From assembly GCF_043641665.1 (NCBI RefSeq), contig NC_092183.1, positions 9,236,501 to 9,300,500 on the forward strand: 64,000 nucleotides of DNA, read 5' to 3'. Of the stretch, positions 26,896 to 40,200 are shown one piece after another. A program made the translations under genes and the position numbers. Source of the DNA: Enoplosus armatus. Taxonomy: Eukaryota; Chordata; Actinopteri; Centrarchiformes; Enoplosidae. The notes under the pieces were generated by a model. The model saw only the letters and a program-made list of their open reading frames with translations, was not told where the DNA came from and made no database searches. Each line of letters opens with the position of its first letter. Positions within the stretch are counted from its first letter, which is position 1.

Positions 26896-29800
26896 AGCCT
26901 GCTGGGCCTTGCCCCAGCCAGCTTCAGTTTCCTCTCTGCATCCAGGTTTGCATGAAAGCCATGAATAAGTCAGCATTTCTGCATGATAGGTCTGTAACTA
27001 GGAGTGACAGTTAGAGAGCATAGTCTTTAGAATCTCAGATGCGACTCAGTGTGTGCGTGTGTGTGTGTGTGTGTGTGGGTGGGTGGGCTGAGTGCTTGTG
27101 CATGTGGGCCTGTGTCCTCCTCCTTCCCTCATCTACCTCACAAATGGACGTCATGCTGGTGATGAGGTCTGAAAGACAGAAGAGGTTGTTGACGTCAGTT
27201 GCAAATGGAGCCGTAAGGTGGAGAGGGACTACCAGTGAGGGTTCAGGTAAACAAACTGGGTCATCACATAACCAAACAGCAGTATTGCTGGGATTATATT
27301 TATTGATCTGTGACAAAATATTCTAAAGACAACGTTCATTTACTACCTTTTTTCTTTTCAAAAATGTTCCATATTCCCTTTTCCAGCAGATGGACCTTCC
27401 TGAAGTGTCACACGACCTAAGAAAGGAACTTCAGTCGAGTGATAACAAGAAGTTGTATACAGGGGAAATCATATTTAGTTGGCTTAAATTGTCTATGAAG
27501 TGTCTTACTGGATTTGGGATATTGATGTACACTTGGATCAAATTTCACTGAGAGACATTACCTCCTTTTAATCCCTTCTTTTTCCAATTTTTTCATATTT
27601 TTGTTTGTTTATTCATTTATTTTCTTGATTTGACTTATTCATAAATGTATTTATTTATACCTCATACATGTGTTACCTACAATATGTACGGCTGTGTCCG
27701 TCCTGATGGAGTCTGTTTGTAATTTGCCTCCCAGGTGGAGGTGTTGACGACACAGGATCACCTGTACTTAAACACATCCCTGGATTTGTGAATGGCATTT
27801 CGGCATTGTGTGCCAATATATGATCAAATATCCTGATTTTGACTTTCAAGAGTCTGGACCTGTGTGTTCTCTTTTTACCCCCTATTAGTTGCTGTGTGGG
27901 GGAGCTGATGCACCAAAATAAATGTTAGCAAAATGGGAGGTAGGTAGAGGTAATTTACCACAATGGTATCATGAAAGGCAGAATGATTTTGAGAATGTAT
28001 TTATATTGTGTACAAGCTAATGCAGCAGCTTGATTAATTATTGATTTTTGTGAAGAATATTTGAAAAGTTTGCCCAGTTTTCACATTCTATCACATAGTT
28101 TTGTAGGAAACATAGCTGACCTTTGTTTCTTTGCTCTGTCTACAGGAGCAAGCAAAATATTTGTGTACACACCGTGGCAGTGTACCTCTGCTCACCTTGT
28201 TGCGCCTACCGATGCATATCAGGTGTTGACTGGAATTGATTTTATGAGAAAATGATGCTGCAGAGCACGGTATAGCTCGGAAGAACTACAATGGCATACA
28301 AAGTGGAAGCAGATGTTCCCCTGACATTGCATATTATTATTCCCATCTTCATCCCAGGCCCGTTGGTCCAGATCCAAATCCACATCCAGATCCGACCCCA
28401 GTGTCTCAATTTTCTCCCTGAGCTCCAGCTTTAACCTCACCTGGGTGGCTGGATGTGGGCATAGCAGCTGATTTAATGACATGTACACACACAGTCCCTT
28501 CTGAATAAGTCATCCAGCCTCTTCTTACACACCCATAGTACTCATCTATTTTTCAGTCCGAGGCATTTCTCTGTCTTTCCTCCTCACTCCCATTCTGTCC
28601 ATCTGTGTCTGTCTCCGTCTCTTCTTCTCTTTGCCCTTTGCTGTGTGTGAATAGTATGTTCTTTTAACGCCACTGAACTGCAGTCTGCTACATATTCTGC
28701 CATCGCTGTTGTCTAATGAGTCATTCTGTGTTTTTTCTTTGGTGTCTGCAGGGGTTGATTCTAATTAAGTATCTCTGCACAGTGGGTCATTTTTGTGGAT
28801 GAATGGATTTAAGGTCCATATTACAGGAGAGGGAAGAATTTGTTGAAACGGGACTCTGACCTTGAAAAACCACAGAATATGCATTTACTGCAGGTCTTGA
28901 TAACGGCCGGATAAATCCACTCATTGATGATGATTGTCAAAACAATCTGCTTCCCATTTATCATCTCTTGGTGTGTTGCAGTTTGTATTCAGTTTCATCC
29001 ACAGCCGCACAGTGACAGCACGTTTAGGTGCATAATATTGGGCACTTTTTTAACGGTGTCATTGGAGAATTAATGCCATTATGATCAAGCCCTCTGCGTT
29101 CCTCTACAGACAGACCTTGGCTTTGAACTGCTAAATGATTGATGGGTGAGATGAAAGTGAATGTAGGTCACCGTGGGTGAGGGTCGACAGAAGCAGTATA
29201 AATCAGACAGGGATAATAACCAGATATCATGGAGGATAATGGCCCAACCAGAGCCATTACAGGTATATTCAACAGCCGTAACTCAACAATCTGTCAAAGC
29301 CACTAAATGCTGGATTTCAAATTTTACTACTGACAGATAATTTGATGTTGTAGAAAATATGGACAGTTCAGTGTTTGAACATGATATGATTCTTGATTTG
29401 AGGTCAACTAGAGTGAATTGTTTTTAGCAACGCGACATTCACCTAAGTTATGGATCATTTAAGTGAAGGTGATATAAACTGTATACGTTATGTCAAAAAT
29501 AGCAACTTTTCACATGTGCTGAATTTGGACATTTGTACACTTTATATATACTGTATATATGTGAGTCTAGTTTCTTACGACAGGAGACAGAAAAGTTTCC
29601 TGTGGTACGTGTTTTTCATCTACAGTCAGTGTGTCTACACTGTATCTGATTTGTTATCAGATGTGTGTTGTTTGAGAGAGATGTGTTCTGGACGCCTGCT
29701 CTGTGATCTCTCTTTAAATCATGTAAAAATATTCTTGTCTCCTCATTAAGCAAGTTCACTCCACATTTCCTGAGACAGGAGGAGGCAGCCAGACAAAAGA

Positions 29801-32800
29801 ATGATGCCAAAGCATCTGATGATGAAGAGACCTGAGCTCAAACAAAGTCAAAACACATCTAGGCAAATCCAGCTCAAATACGTGTGAACCACTGAGTCTT
29901 AGTGCTCAAAACAAGGAGAGACGTTCAGTATAAAGCACAACTTTGTGAATTTCAATTCTTATAAGTGAGATGAAAATCACTAATATGCAGTTTCGGGTGG
30001 GATACTGCTAAAATATTGTTTAAACATTGTTTAAAATGTGAATTAAGTTGATGAAGTTTGCTCTGTGTGGAGGCAGCTATTGTGTTTTGCTAAGATGGCT
30101 GAAATATTTCATTTTAAATTTGCATGACAGAATATTAAGACATCAAATTATCACTTCTGTTGCTCAGTTTAGTCAATACCCATACATTATTCTATTATAG
30201 TACATTGTTGTGTTTCATGAAATATTCATGATGACATAACATCTATATTGCATTACTTGCCCCAGATTTTAGCTGTATTTTTGACACATATTAGGCTGCG
30301 CTCTCAGGGCTCACAATACACAGCTCGTCTTCTCCTCTATTGCTAAAAACTCACCAGAGATCCTCCTCTGAAAGAATTTAGTTCAATCTCCAGTCTGTCT
30401 GTGAACGCAGCAGTGGGTGTATAGCTCTGTTGCAATCTAGAGATCAGCTGCAGACTCAAGAAAAGGTCTCAGAAAGAGGGACCCCTGAGTTTTCAGCATC
30501 TGTGAGAGAAAATGACATAGGGAAATTGAGAGTGACGCGGGGCTATCAAAAGAGCAAAAAAGAGACAAATAAAAGGCTAAGAAAGGAATGAGAACTGGGG
30601 AGCAGATGGAGAGAGAAAAAGATGTGAAAATCATAAAGGCAAAGTCAGACAAGAGGAAAATAAAAGGGGTGAGGGCTCATAAAGAGCTAAAGCTGGTGCC
30701 ATGAGTAAAGAGTGCAGAGAGAGAAGAGAAAGTTCTGTTGTCAGCACAGAGGGCGGCAGGTGATGGAAGGATAATGACAGAGGGAGGAGACTGCTTGACC
30801 TCTGCTGACCTCTTTCTGGATCCGGCTGCTGGGAAGAGTTGAAGGAAGTGGGCGCAGCAGCAAGTCCTAATGTGATGGGATATCCTGCCGCCTGCCTGCT
30901 AACCCCTCTTCCTCCGATGGTAATGTCTGTTCCCATCGTTTCACAGTCACCCCTGCAGGACGAAGCTGTGCTCGAGAGCGACACAAACACACAGGAGATA
31001 CACTCATAGACACCTCATGCAATGACGCACACATGTCCACGTGCACGCGCGCACAGATGGATGCGTGCGCTGATGTACGCAGGCCTTCACAAGAGCTGAC
31101 AGCCAAAAACATAAACACACCTCCAGTTGACTCAACAACATTCACAGCCAAGGACGCTTTGACTCAGGTCACTGCATTACGCAGACATGTAGGACAGTGT
31201 TGAAATGATAGTACAGAGGAGAAAGAGCCGGTGGATTACAAACATGGAAATTCTGCCTGAGATGGCACTAACAAAAACAATATTATCATGCAGTGCAGTG
31301 CAGCTGGTTTGGTTTCCAGAGTGCAAACAAAGCCCATTATCCCTCTCAGTGCAGTTTTGCACATATACACGAAAACGAAAGCTTATCATTTGATGAGTGT
31401 TTAAAGGATACACATAATTACCCTGAGATGAGAGTATTTATCATTTTGTGATTACTGAAGCCAAATGCTAAATGGTTAGTCTCTTCAAAAGAACAGTTGT
31501 TTGATTTGCCATTATGCTTCATTATGGTTAGTCACTCATGTCCCTGTTTGTAAGAAAAAGTTCGGCAACTTGTGGGTATTTTCTCCAGTGGAAAAGCAGC
31601 CTCGCCTCGCCCCCCACCCCCCACCCCATGAAACATCAAAGCACGGCCACACTGAAACTTCAAGCCCATTTTGGCATTGCCCTCCTACCTCCAGATCCAG
31701 TAATTACAGCTCATACAAGACATCAACATTATTACTCGTCAAACCACAGTATAATAATACCACAAAACACTTCAAAGAGACAACTCACATTTCAAGGGGA
31801 AAATAAAAACTCATGGATTATGCATTAGGAAGGACTGATTCAACCTTCCAGAGCAGCTGGGGCTCAGTTCATGTTATCTGGAGTGAGACCCAAACTTCAT
31901 AATCAAGATCTATGTTGGTGTCATCTGGAGATACATGATTGTTAAAACTGAGCAGGCCAGTGGTTTGGGGTATTTTCACCCACCTGTATTTTGTATTTGC
32001 AATGCTGTGCCTGTTTCTCATGTAACAATGGAATTATGCAGCAGCCAAGTGTGAGTTTGGCCGTGAGGTTAAATTGCAGAGCCTTGATAGATTTTTATAT
32101 GTTTCGATACTGCCCTCTTGTGTCTGTGTAAAGATAATGTAAAAATTCAGTTCTTTCTATTTTTCTCCTTTATCTCATTTTCTTCTTCCAAAATATAATC
32201 AATTTGCACACCAAAAATCAAGACGATCATGAACATGAATAATAAGTTATGTACTGATATTTTTCCACTTAACTAAAAAGATAACAGAGGACAAACTTTA
32301 TGGATCCCACACAGGGAAATTCTCACAGCAGCAGAAGAACAGATGCATAGTATAGATGAGTAACTAGAGTGCTCTATACACTATCAGCATCTGCAATACA
32401 CAAAATGAAGCATGAAAAGGACGGACAAGGAAAAAATAAAACTAAAAATTGCACTTGAACAAAACTGTACTTGAGGGAATGAAATTGAGTGGTGGGTTTA
32501 GCGTCTTGTGTCTGCATATTTCACGGTTACCAGCATGAAATACATGTTACTGGACTCATAGTAAGATAAACAAAGAGTGTAAAGTATGTGTAAAATAATT
32601 TGTTGTTACTAGTGTTGGTGGACAGCAGATATCATAGATATGGGTCTATCTATTGGAGATAAAGGCTAAGACAATGGCAACAACCTAAACCTCAACAATA
32701 ACCATTAGTCACCAGTCTAGTTTACTGTTATTATGTGTAAACAGTGCTGACATGTCGTGACCATTTTCTCCAGATTAACAATCTTGTAGGTTTTGAAGGA

Positions 32801-34253
32801 TCTTGGACCAAACACAGAGGCGACCAGATATTTTTAGGACCTCTTCTAACTTTCACCTCTCTGACTCTACCACTGAAATAACAGCTTAGCCTGAGAGTAC
32901 ATGATGCTCCCTGTAACTGAAAACTCTTTATATAAGATAATACTTTTAGTCAGTGATTCAGTTCCAGTATCGGTTGTGTCCTTTAACACTTAACTAACCT
33001 AAACTAAACTTTATCATAGTTATTTCCAGTTTCAAATAGGAGAGTGTGGAACAGTATTTTTTTGGGTGCACTAAAAAGAAACTGTTGCTGGCAAAGAACT
33101 ACACACTCTTACACAAACTCAAAGAATTCAATATCGCACTGAACAGCAATATCCTTTATACAGTACACGGTGGACTAGAGCTTGTCTATGAAAGAATTCT
33201 CTTTTATTTTCTCTGTGAATTTTGTTCAAAGTCAAACACACTGGTAGAAAACTGAGATGGTCAAACGAGATAGGGTGACATTATGACACTATAGGACGGA
33301 TTGTGTGTGTGCGTAGCTGTGTGTAGGTGTGTATTATGTCAATTCCTTACATCAAGTGCACATAAATTTAACCTGCAGTGATACAGTGGTCATGCGTGTG
33401 TGTGTCAAAGCTGAAAGGCGATGCAATATTTAGCACAGTTATACTATGAAGCTACATCTTTAATAATGCTGTGACCTACTTCCTGACTGGGAAGTCAACA
33501 GTTTCATCATCACCACCATCCAACTGCCATGACAATAAATGTCGCCGACCTTCCCTAATGTTACTGACATGTCAGCCACTTTAATTATTCATGGAGTGTC
33601 TGTCCCATTTATCTCCACATGCTTTAATTGAGTTTGAAGTCTCCAACCCCCCATCCTCAGTCACTTCCCCATTCAACAATGTTTTGCCCTTTACAGTGGA
33701 GCTTGGGCTGAATGTACGAAAATACAGTGCAAGTAGAAATTAAGGAGTGAGGTGCTGGCTAAATATTACATAGAGTATATATATAAGATTATATATTATG
33801 CTGTGCTTATTCTGTGTTCATGAAAGGAATCTCATCGTGTTTGCAAGACTTAGAGCCATATTTCCGTCAACCATTCGCCATGATACGAAAATAGCAATAA
33901 TGTGAAATATTTATACATGCTTATATCTAGGATGAAAAAGGGAAATATGTTCAGGAAAAAGAAGAAAAAAAATCATAGGAGATAACAGGGGCAGGAATGC
34001 TGGCCCAGTTCAATCATTTGGACAGGTCAAAGTAAACTGGAATCCAGTGTATTGAGCAAGAGTGACACCCTGTGGTTATTTAAGCTTAATGCTATGACTT
34101 CAAACAACTCCCACCCCACCTCTGTCCCTCTTCTCAGACAAGAATAGAGCATAAAAGATACATTTAGATTCAATTTCCAAACATTTGACCACACATTGTG
34201 GAATATAATTGAACACCACTAAAGTCAGAAGTTGAAAATTATAGATTTAGTGC
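23594..34253. other. noncoding DNA, no gene recognised
   Basis: Mostly AT-rich DNA with two dinucleotide arrays (26849 and 27051). A C-rich segment at 31608-31628 could form a G-quadruplex on the minus strand, and there is a TATATA palindrome near 29543-29560. No family-like exon was found on either strand. Confidence 0.55.
26849..26894. repeat. (CA)n microsatellite
   Basis: Perfect CA array of about 22 units. A (GT)n array at 27051-27078 lies nearby in the opposite phase. Confidence 0.95.
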
Positions 34254-34789
34254 ACACTCAACAAAAAAAACAGGAGGAACATAGTTCATTGTTCATGTTG
34301 ACAATATATAGGACATGTGTCGGCCCTCTGGCTCTGCCAGGGTCTGTGGGTTTGTGTCTTGCCCTGGGCTGCTGCTTGTATTTTGTGTTCTCCCTTCAGG
34401 TCCTGGTAAGCAGAGTTTGGATTAGTGCAACTGGGTGCAACTGCCAGTCCATCCAGTATGCATTTAGGATCAGCCGTCCCCATTCTTCCTCTCTCTCATT
34501 TAACCGCTGGCTCTCCCTGTCTCCCTGTTGCACCACATGGTTTCTTTTGTTTGGTTTGGTTTAGATGGAGGCTACTTATCTTTATTGTACCCCATACAAC
34601 ACTGCACTTTCACGCACTCACTCACTAACACTACTGATTTACTGATTGACCATTTCATACATGTAGTTAATGTATTCTGTTTCCGTTCCTGTAAATAAAT
34701 ATCATTGTTTGTTCTTCCCACCAAAACCTGTGTGCATTTCCCTCCTTTGGTCACAGCCTAAGAGCCACACCTGGGGCGGTGTCCACTAG
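34254..34789 (+). repeat. possible retroelement end (solo LTR or 3' tail)
   Basis: This segment has a GC-richer body, CT-rich patches, and TAAATAAATATCATTGTTTG followed by a CCTGTGTGCA...TTTGGTCACAGCCTAAGAGCC-type tail. That resembles a polyadenylation region I associate with fish repeats. There is no reverse transcriptase frame. It abuts the next repeat at 34790. Confidence 0.35.
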
Positions 34790-35289
34790 AGTGGTGGAAG
34801 AAGTACTCAGATCGTTTACTTTGGTAAAAGTAGAAATAAAAGTGCTGAATTCAAAATGTTACTTAAGTAAAAGTACAGAAATATTGTCAGCAAAATGTAC
34901 TTAAAGAGTCAAAAGTAATTATACAGAATGGCTCAGTGTTATATTATTATAGAATATTATATTATTCCACCAACAAATACATGTACAAGAGCATTCAAAT
35001 GTTGTAGTCGGTCAATGAGGAGCTAATTTGACATACTTTGTATACTACTGGGTAGATTAGTATTATGCTGCATAGTGTCATATTAGCATATATGTTTTTA
35101 TGTTAAAAAGTAACTAGTAACAATAAGTGTCAAATACATGTAGTGGAGAAAAAAGTACAACATTTTCCTCTGAATTGTAGTGTATTAGTAAAAGTAAAAA
35201 GCAGCATAAAATGGGAATACTTATGTAAAGTACAAGTATGTCAAAATTGTACTGCAGTACTCGAGTAAATGTACTTACTTTCCGCCACT
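34790..35289. repeat. full-length copy of the AGTGGTGGAAGAAGTA nonautonomous repeat
   Basis: It starts AGTGGTGGAAGAAGTACTCA and ends TTACTTTCCGCCACT, with imperfect inverted ends and no coding frame. The interior contains TCAGCAAAATGTACTTAAAG, a GGGTAGATTAGTATTATGCT segment and AAAGCAGCATAAAATGGG. It ends about 130 bp before the ZNF143-like motif of the dmxl1 promoter. No clear target-site duplication was seen. Confidence 0.75.
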
Positions 35290-35379
35290 GACTACAACCA
35301 CAATATTTTAAATGTAGAAACTACACAAGATGAAATCACCTAAAAAGATTGGGAACCTTTATGTTACTTCAACTGTAGG

Positions 35380-35827
35380 CAGGAGAGTGCAAGTGCCCTC
35401 TAGCGCTGCTGTCAAAACGCAACTACAAGGACCATAATGCATTGCAACGAAACAGTCATTATCATGACACATCTTCAACATAAGGAAAAGCTTCCTCCTT
35501 GGGAGCGTTGTATTTGCTAACCTTGGGGAGAGGTTGGCTCCTTCTTATGGTTAGCATTTTGAGAGGTAACTAAATAGCAACTCGTCTTGGCAAGCAAGAG
35601 GTTGTCAGGCACTGAATGTGTGCCATAAGTGACCTGCAGCTAGCATTGTAGCTCAGGAGCTCGCTAAAAGAGAGCTACACAAGCTAGTGCGCGCTAACGC
35701 TAGCTAACTGAGGAGAGCGAATCCGTGACATTTAACGTTGGAGAGATACATTCATGAAAGAGAGCAGTTGAAAGAGGTAACCGTCATCATTGTATCTACA
35801 GGACATGTTAGAAAGTAGCCGCACAGG
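35380..35827 (+). promoter_or_regulatory. dmxl1: probable dmxl1 promoter and noncoding first exon
   Basis: This stretch lies between the repeat ending at 35289 and the first good splice donor (CAGG then GTAAGT, cut after 35827). It has about 14 CpGs in 430 bp by hand count, a ZNF143-like motif at 35421-35440, and GC-containing dyads such as the GCTAGTGCGCGCTAACGCTAGC palindrome-like run near 35684-35704. The next acceptor (CTAACAG at 37147) opens the exon carrying the start codon, so a leader exon ending at 35827 (or at 35776, AAAGAG then GTAACC) is inferred. The transcription start is not visible. No TATA box was seen. Confidence 0.6.
35421..35443 (+). promoter_or_regulatory. ZNF143/THAP11-type (SBS2-like) promoter motif
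   Basis: The sequence reads ACTACAA-GGA-CCATAATGCA from 35422. This matches the extended consensus ACTACAATTCCCATAATGCA, as I recall it, at 17 of 20 positions. The mismatches are three adjacent central bases. Such sites sit near the start sites of many vertebrate housekeeping genes and recruit ZNF143, THAP11 and HCF-1. Its position about 400 nt before the inferred leader donor suits the dmxl1 promoter. Confidence 0.6.
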
Positions 35828-37147
35828 GTAAGTAGCTGATTGCTTTCTCTAACACTGGTGGTGTAATGGTGTTTGTTTTGTAAACTGCAGATGGCTAGCT
35901 AAACTTGACAGCTAAGTTAGCGCCATCATTCGAGGACTTTAAAACAGTTGTTGCTAATATATGAAGTGTTTGCTTAAAATAATTGAGACACTTACCTAAT
36001 TATACGTTTTATCTAAACGGGTGACACAATGTTAGTTGGATGTGGTGTCATTTGCTGTGTTTTAATGTGCTGGCGAGTGAAACGTTATCACGTGAGTTGC
36101 CACAGCACAGGAAACATAACGTTAACTCACATTTTCTCCAGTTGTAATATACCGTTACTGCTGCACTTTGTATTAATGTTGTAGGCCAAACGTTGACTTT
36201 CAAGGACTTGTTTTCCACAAAAGATGTTATTTTGTTCTGTAACGTTAAAATGACAATAAGTTGTGTATCTTGCGCCTAAAAAGTGATATATATCAGTAAA
36301 GCTGTAAGACATGTGATAAGGATTTGTATATTTTGTGCGTGTTAGTTTACTCAGTTGACCAAACCTGTGTCTGCAGCAAAGTTTAGTGGACAAAGACTGT
36401 AAGACAAGTTGACACAGAACAAAGTGGATTAACCGGGCTTGCAGTGTTGTAGTAAGGTGTAAGTCTGCACTGTGGTGACCCACTTGGCTCACTGACACCT
36501 GCTTTGCACCCTTTTAACAATGGCCTTTTTAGTCTATTGGACTTTGTTGCAAGCATACTGAGGTGACATACTGTACATACAAATGCATTTCTTAAAAGTC
36601 AGTGCCAGGATTATCTGTATTATCTTATTTGTTAATGTGACACTGTACTTGTACAGCATCACCTTGCTTGTTCCAGTTCCTATGCATGGTAATTAGTTTG
36701 TCAGTAATCAAGCTGACTGCGTTTATTTTGCAGTGAAAGAACTCTCTGATAACCTCTAAAACGGCTGACACGCTAAATGGCACGGATTTTAATATAGGCC
36801 AATGGGATCGAATGAGCTTTGACGCCAATATGCCTTTTTCAGCTGTCTGTATGCCACATAGGTTCATCAAGGTCACATTGTGAGACTCATTTCATGCCGT
36901 TTTGGATTGGTGCAGAAAAGGCTTAAGAACACTTGATGGCCTGTTTGCACAATGTGGTGGAACAGAAACAATTTGTAGATCATCTATTTCCTCCTTGATA
37001 ATATGTGTGTAAGTGCAGAGTGTTAAATCAATTTGCAGTCAATACCCGTGAGTCAGAAATATGCTCTAGGCTTGATGTTTACTGAAGCAAAACATTCTCT
37101 GTTTACATCTCTCTGTTTTTATGTCTCCCTTCCTTGTTTCCTAACAG

Positions 37148-37297
37148 AAAGTCTGTAGAGACACTGTAGTGGAGCAAGCTATAGACGAAGATGAACACAT
37201 CCTTTCCATGGTTTCCTATGAATCTCACCTGGAGTGGGAGGGTGTTGTGAGAAAGGAAAGAGGAGGAAGGAACACAAGGGGACTATAAACAAGAGGC
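37148..37297 (+). other. dmxl1: dmxl1 5' UTR portion of the start-codon exon, with two uORFs
   Basis: An acceptor (pyrimidine-rich tract then CTAACAG, ending 37147) opens this leader segment. It contains an ATG at 37191 opening a 19-codon ORF that stops at 37248-37250, and an ATG at 37208 opening a 26-codon ORF that stops at 37286-37288, ten bases before the real start. The first uORF has A at -3. The main ATG at 37298 has G at -3. The second uORF shares the main frame but is closed by TAA, so it cannot extend the protein. Confidence 0.65.
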
Positions 37298-40200
37298 ATG
37301 AATCTCCATCAGGTCCTCACAGGGGCTGTCAACCCTGGAGACAATTGTTTCTCTGTAGGGAGCATCAACAATGTGCCATTCACGGTAAGATATTTCAAGC
37401 TCTTGAAATATTTCCCTCCCAGCCATTGAGGAGCTCTGAGTCTTAGCGGGTGGCCAAACTGATCTGTCAGAACAGACTTTTGTTCATTGAGTTGCTTTTG
37501 AGTGTAAACGTAGAAAGCAGAGCGAAAGTACAGTATGGAAAAAAGCACTGATGGCAAGAAGGCTTTGCTAAGGGTAGTGTTACCCCATGGTCTAAGACCA
37601 AAGTCAAAGTGATCCTGTCTAGTACCTGGCCATAAGGCAATAGGAATTTTATGTCAGGTAATTTTATGCATCCAATGCTGCTGAGAAGGACTGGTCTTCT
37701 ATCTTTCAAGGAACAAATCGAGTTAAGCACAGGTGCAACAAAGGATCCATGAATGACAATGATGTACCACAGCCAATATGCTTAACTCCTGAACATTTTA
37801 CACCTTCATAAGACTTTTACTGCTTAAAAATGAAAACTGTCAGATAAAATAAAAGTTTTTCTTTATATTGGAGCTTTTCTGTTAAAAACAACTTTACATA
37901 AACTTCTGGTGTAAATTACTAAAAATCTCAAAATATGAACTCCCTCCATTATTCAGACAGATAGGGATGTGTTAGCTTAGTCAAATGCTTAATTATATCA
38001 ATGCTAGTTTAAACTTGCACTACAATGGAGCTTATTTCATTGAGTTATGTTAACTGTTGTATTAGGTCGTGCTTAATAGTGCAAAAGTGCTTCCCTCTAC
38101 TGCAGGAAGACCTTGTTTAGACTGTGCTGCATGTCTGTAATACAAAGGCAGTACCTCTGACTGCTTTTGCACTCTGTGATCTCAAAGCAAACTCTATGAG
38201 ATACTACTCCCATGCTATTTAGAGAATGGATCAATAGGAGAACTGTTTCTGTCCTTCTGTCCTCTTGTTAAGGAGACACAGTCATAGTGAGTCACGGCAC
38301 ATGTGAAGATCTACTTCTGAGAGCCACAGAAATGGAGCGTAGAATTCTAATCTTATCTACTCTACTTAGTACTCTAGAACTGTCGAATGGTGACATGTTT
38401 GCAGTGATATTGGCTCCAGGACAAGTGCAGTTTGAGTGACCCTTCATGCAGTTCTCTCTGGGTGGATCTGACTATCATCGTCATCTCACTGCCCGTCCGT
38501 CATGACTTCTTGCTGTCTCCTTGTCTCTTAATAGGCCTATGCCTCAGGTTGTGACGTCGTGATTTTGGGCAGTGACTTTGAGCGACTGCAGATCATCCCA
38601 GGGGCCAAACATGGCAACATCCAGGTCGGCTGTGTTGATTGCTCACTGCAGGGTGGACAGGTAAGAGTAATGAAGTGCTGCTCTGTCATGTTGGGTCCTC
38701 AGGCTGATGCGCAAACTGGGACATTCCTGAAATGCCATACCATTTTTGTTCAGTACAAACATTTCACTTTAAATTAATGTTTTTAGTTTGCAGCTAATCA
38801 TCGGAAAAGCATATTCAAATGCAAATACTTGATGGGCATTTTAGTTTTTATCTTTTTATCTTTAAGCCAATATTTTAAGTCAATATTGCATTGTAGATCA
38901 TATTCATACCCAACCCTTAATACTTTGACAGAGATCAAACTGCAAAAATAGGAGATCGGTGACAAAAAGTGAGGGCACTAAAAAGTGTGTTTTTGCACAG
39001 CACAATCACGTACAGTTCTCCTTCCTTTTACTTCACTTTATTTTACTGACCACATAATTGGGGTTGGAGGAATGTGTCTTTGATCAAGTGTGGTAGGCAA
39101 GCTCAGTTCAGAGTGTCAGCAAAATCCCAATGAATCCCAACCTAATTTTGTTGTAACTGTAACTGTTTTGCAAGGCACATTAGTGGCAAGCTCTGTTGTC
39201 TGCTTAATAAGTGTTGGCAGCTTTTGTTTTCAGGAATGACATTTGTTGGCAACATCAATGGCTCTTTTTAATGAACTTGAGCTTCATGTCATCAACTCCA
39301 AGTGAGGGAAAAATCACCCAGTAAAGCAAACGGTGGTACAGCAGGCACATTCAGTGCTGTAATGCCATTGATGATCTCTTTAATGGTTTTAAGTGGTACA
39401 AACAAAAGATCTGTTGTGGTGTGTTTGCGATTTGTATGTGGGACAGATTTGCAAAAACGTATTAATGTTATGTAGTCTTTCTGATGTTTCTGATGAGTCT
39501 ATAAAGACAATAAGAGAATTGCTTGTGTGTACACTTTCTGATGGCTACAGGAATATTTTAAACGTAGAATTGGATCAGATTTTTTTTCTTGTTGTCTTGG
39601 AGGATTTTCTGGTGGATTTTGTGAAGGAAGTTGGTGTTGGGCTTAGTCCCATTTGCAAAAAAGTATTTAGGAGCAAGATTAATTATATTGTATATTTTGA
39701 TTAAGCACTGACCTTAAGTTTGGAATTCACTGTTTCATGTCTATGATTTATACACTCTAAAATGAATAAGTTAAAAGCTAAGACACAGATGTGAAAGTTA
39801 TAAAACTACTGACACCAGCTGACTCGCTGTTAGTCCCAACTCATGACTAGCTTCTTCTAGAGTCTGGTCCTTTCATCCGTAGATTGATGCCATAAAATCT
39901 GCAACTGCAAAGCTGCAAAAGGTCAGGTCTGAATATCTGCAGGGTTTGTTTATAATAATAATACCATCTTGTATTGTTTTAATATCAGTAGCAGTGATTA
40001 CAAGGGGAAAATAATTCAGAATTTGGAGGATATATGACCAAATGTCACCCGTTTTCAGTTAAAACCCCAAATCACAAATTGTACCATCTCTGCAGACCTC
40101 TAATGTTCATCTCCCATACTTCTCAAGCTTGAGAGAGTGCTATAGAATCCCGTCCTGCATTTTTGCTACAGTATTACCGATTCCTCTTTCCAGGATTACT

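Noticed and set aside
30631..31151. Minus-strand frames of 94-119 codons
   Set aside because: Composition follows purine-rich low-complexity DNA, with no recognisable domain.
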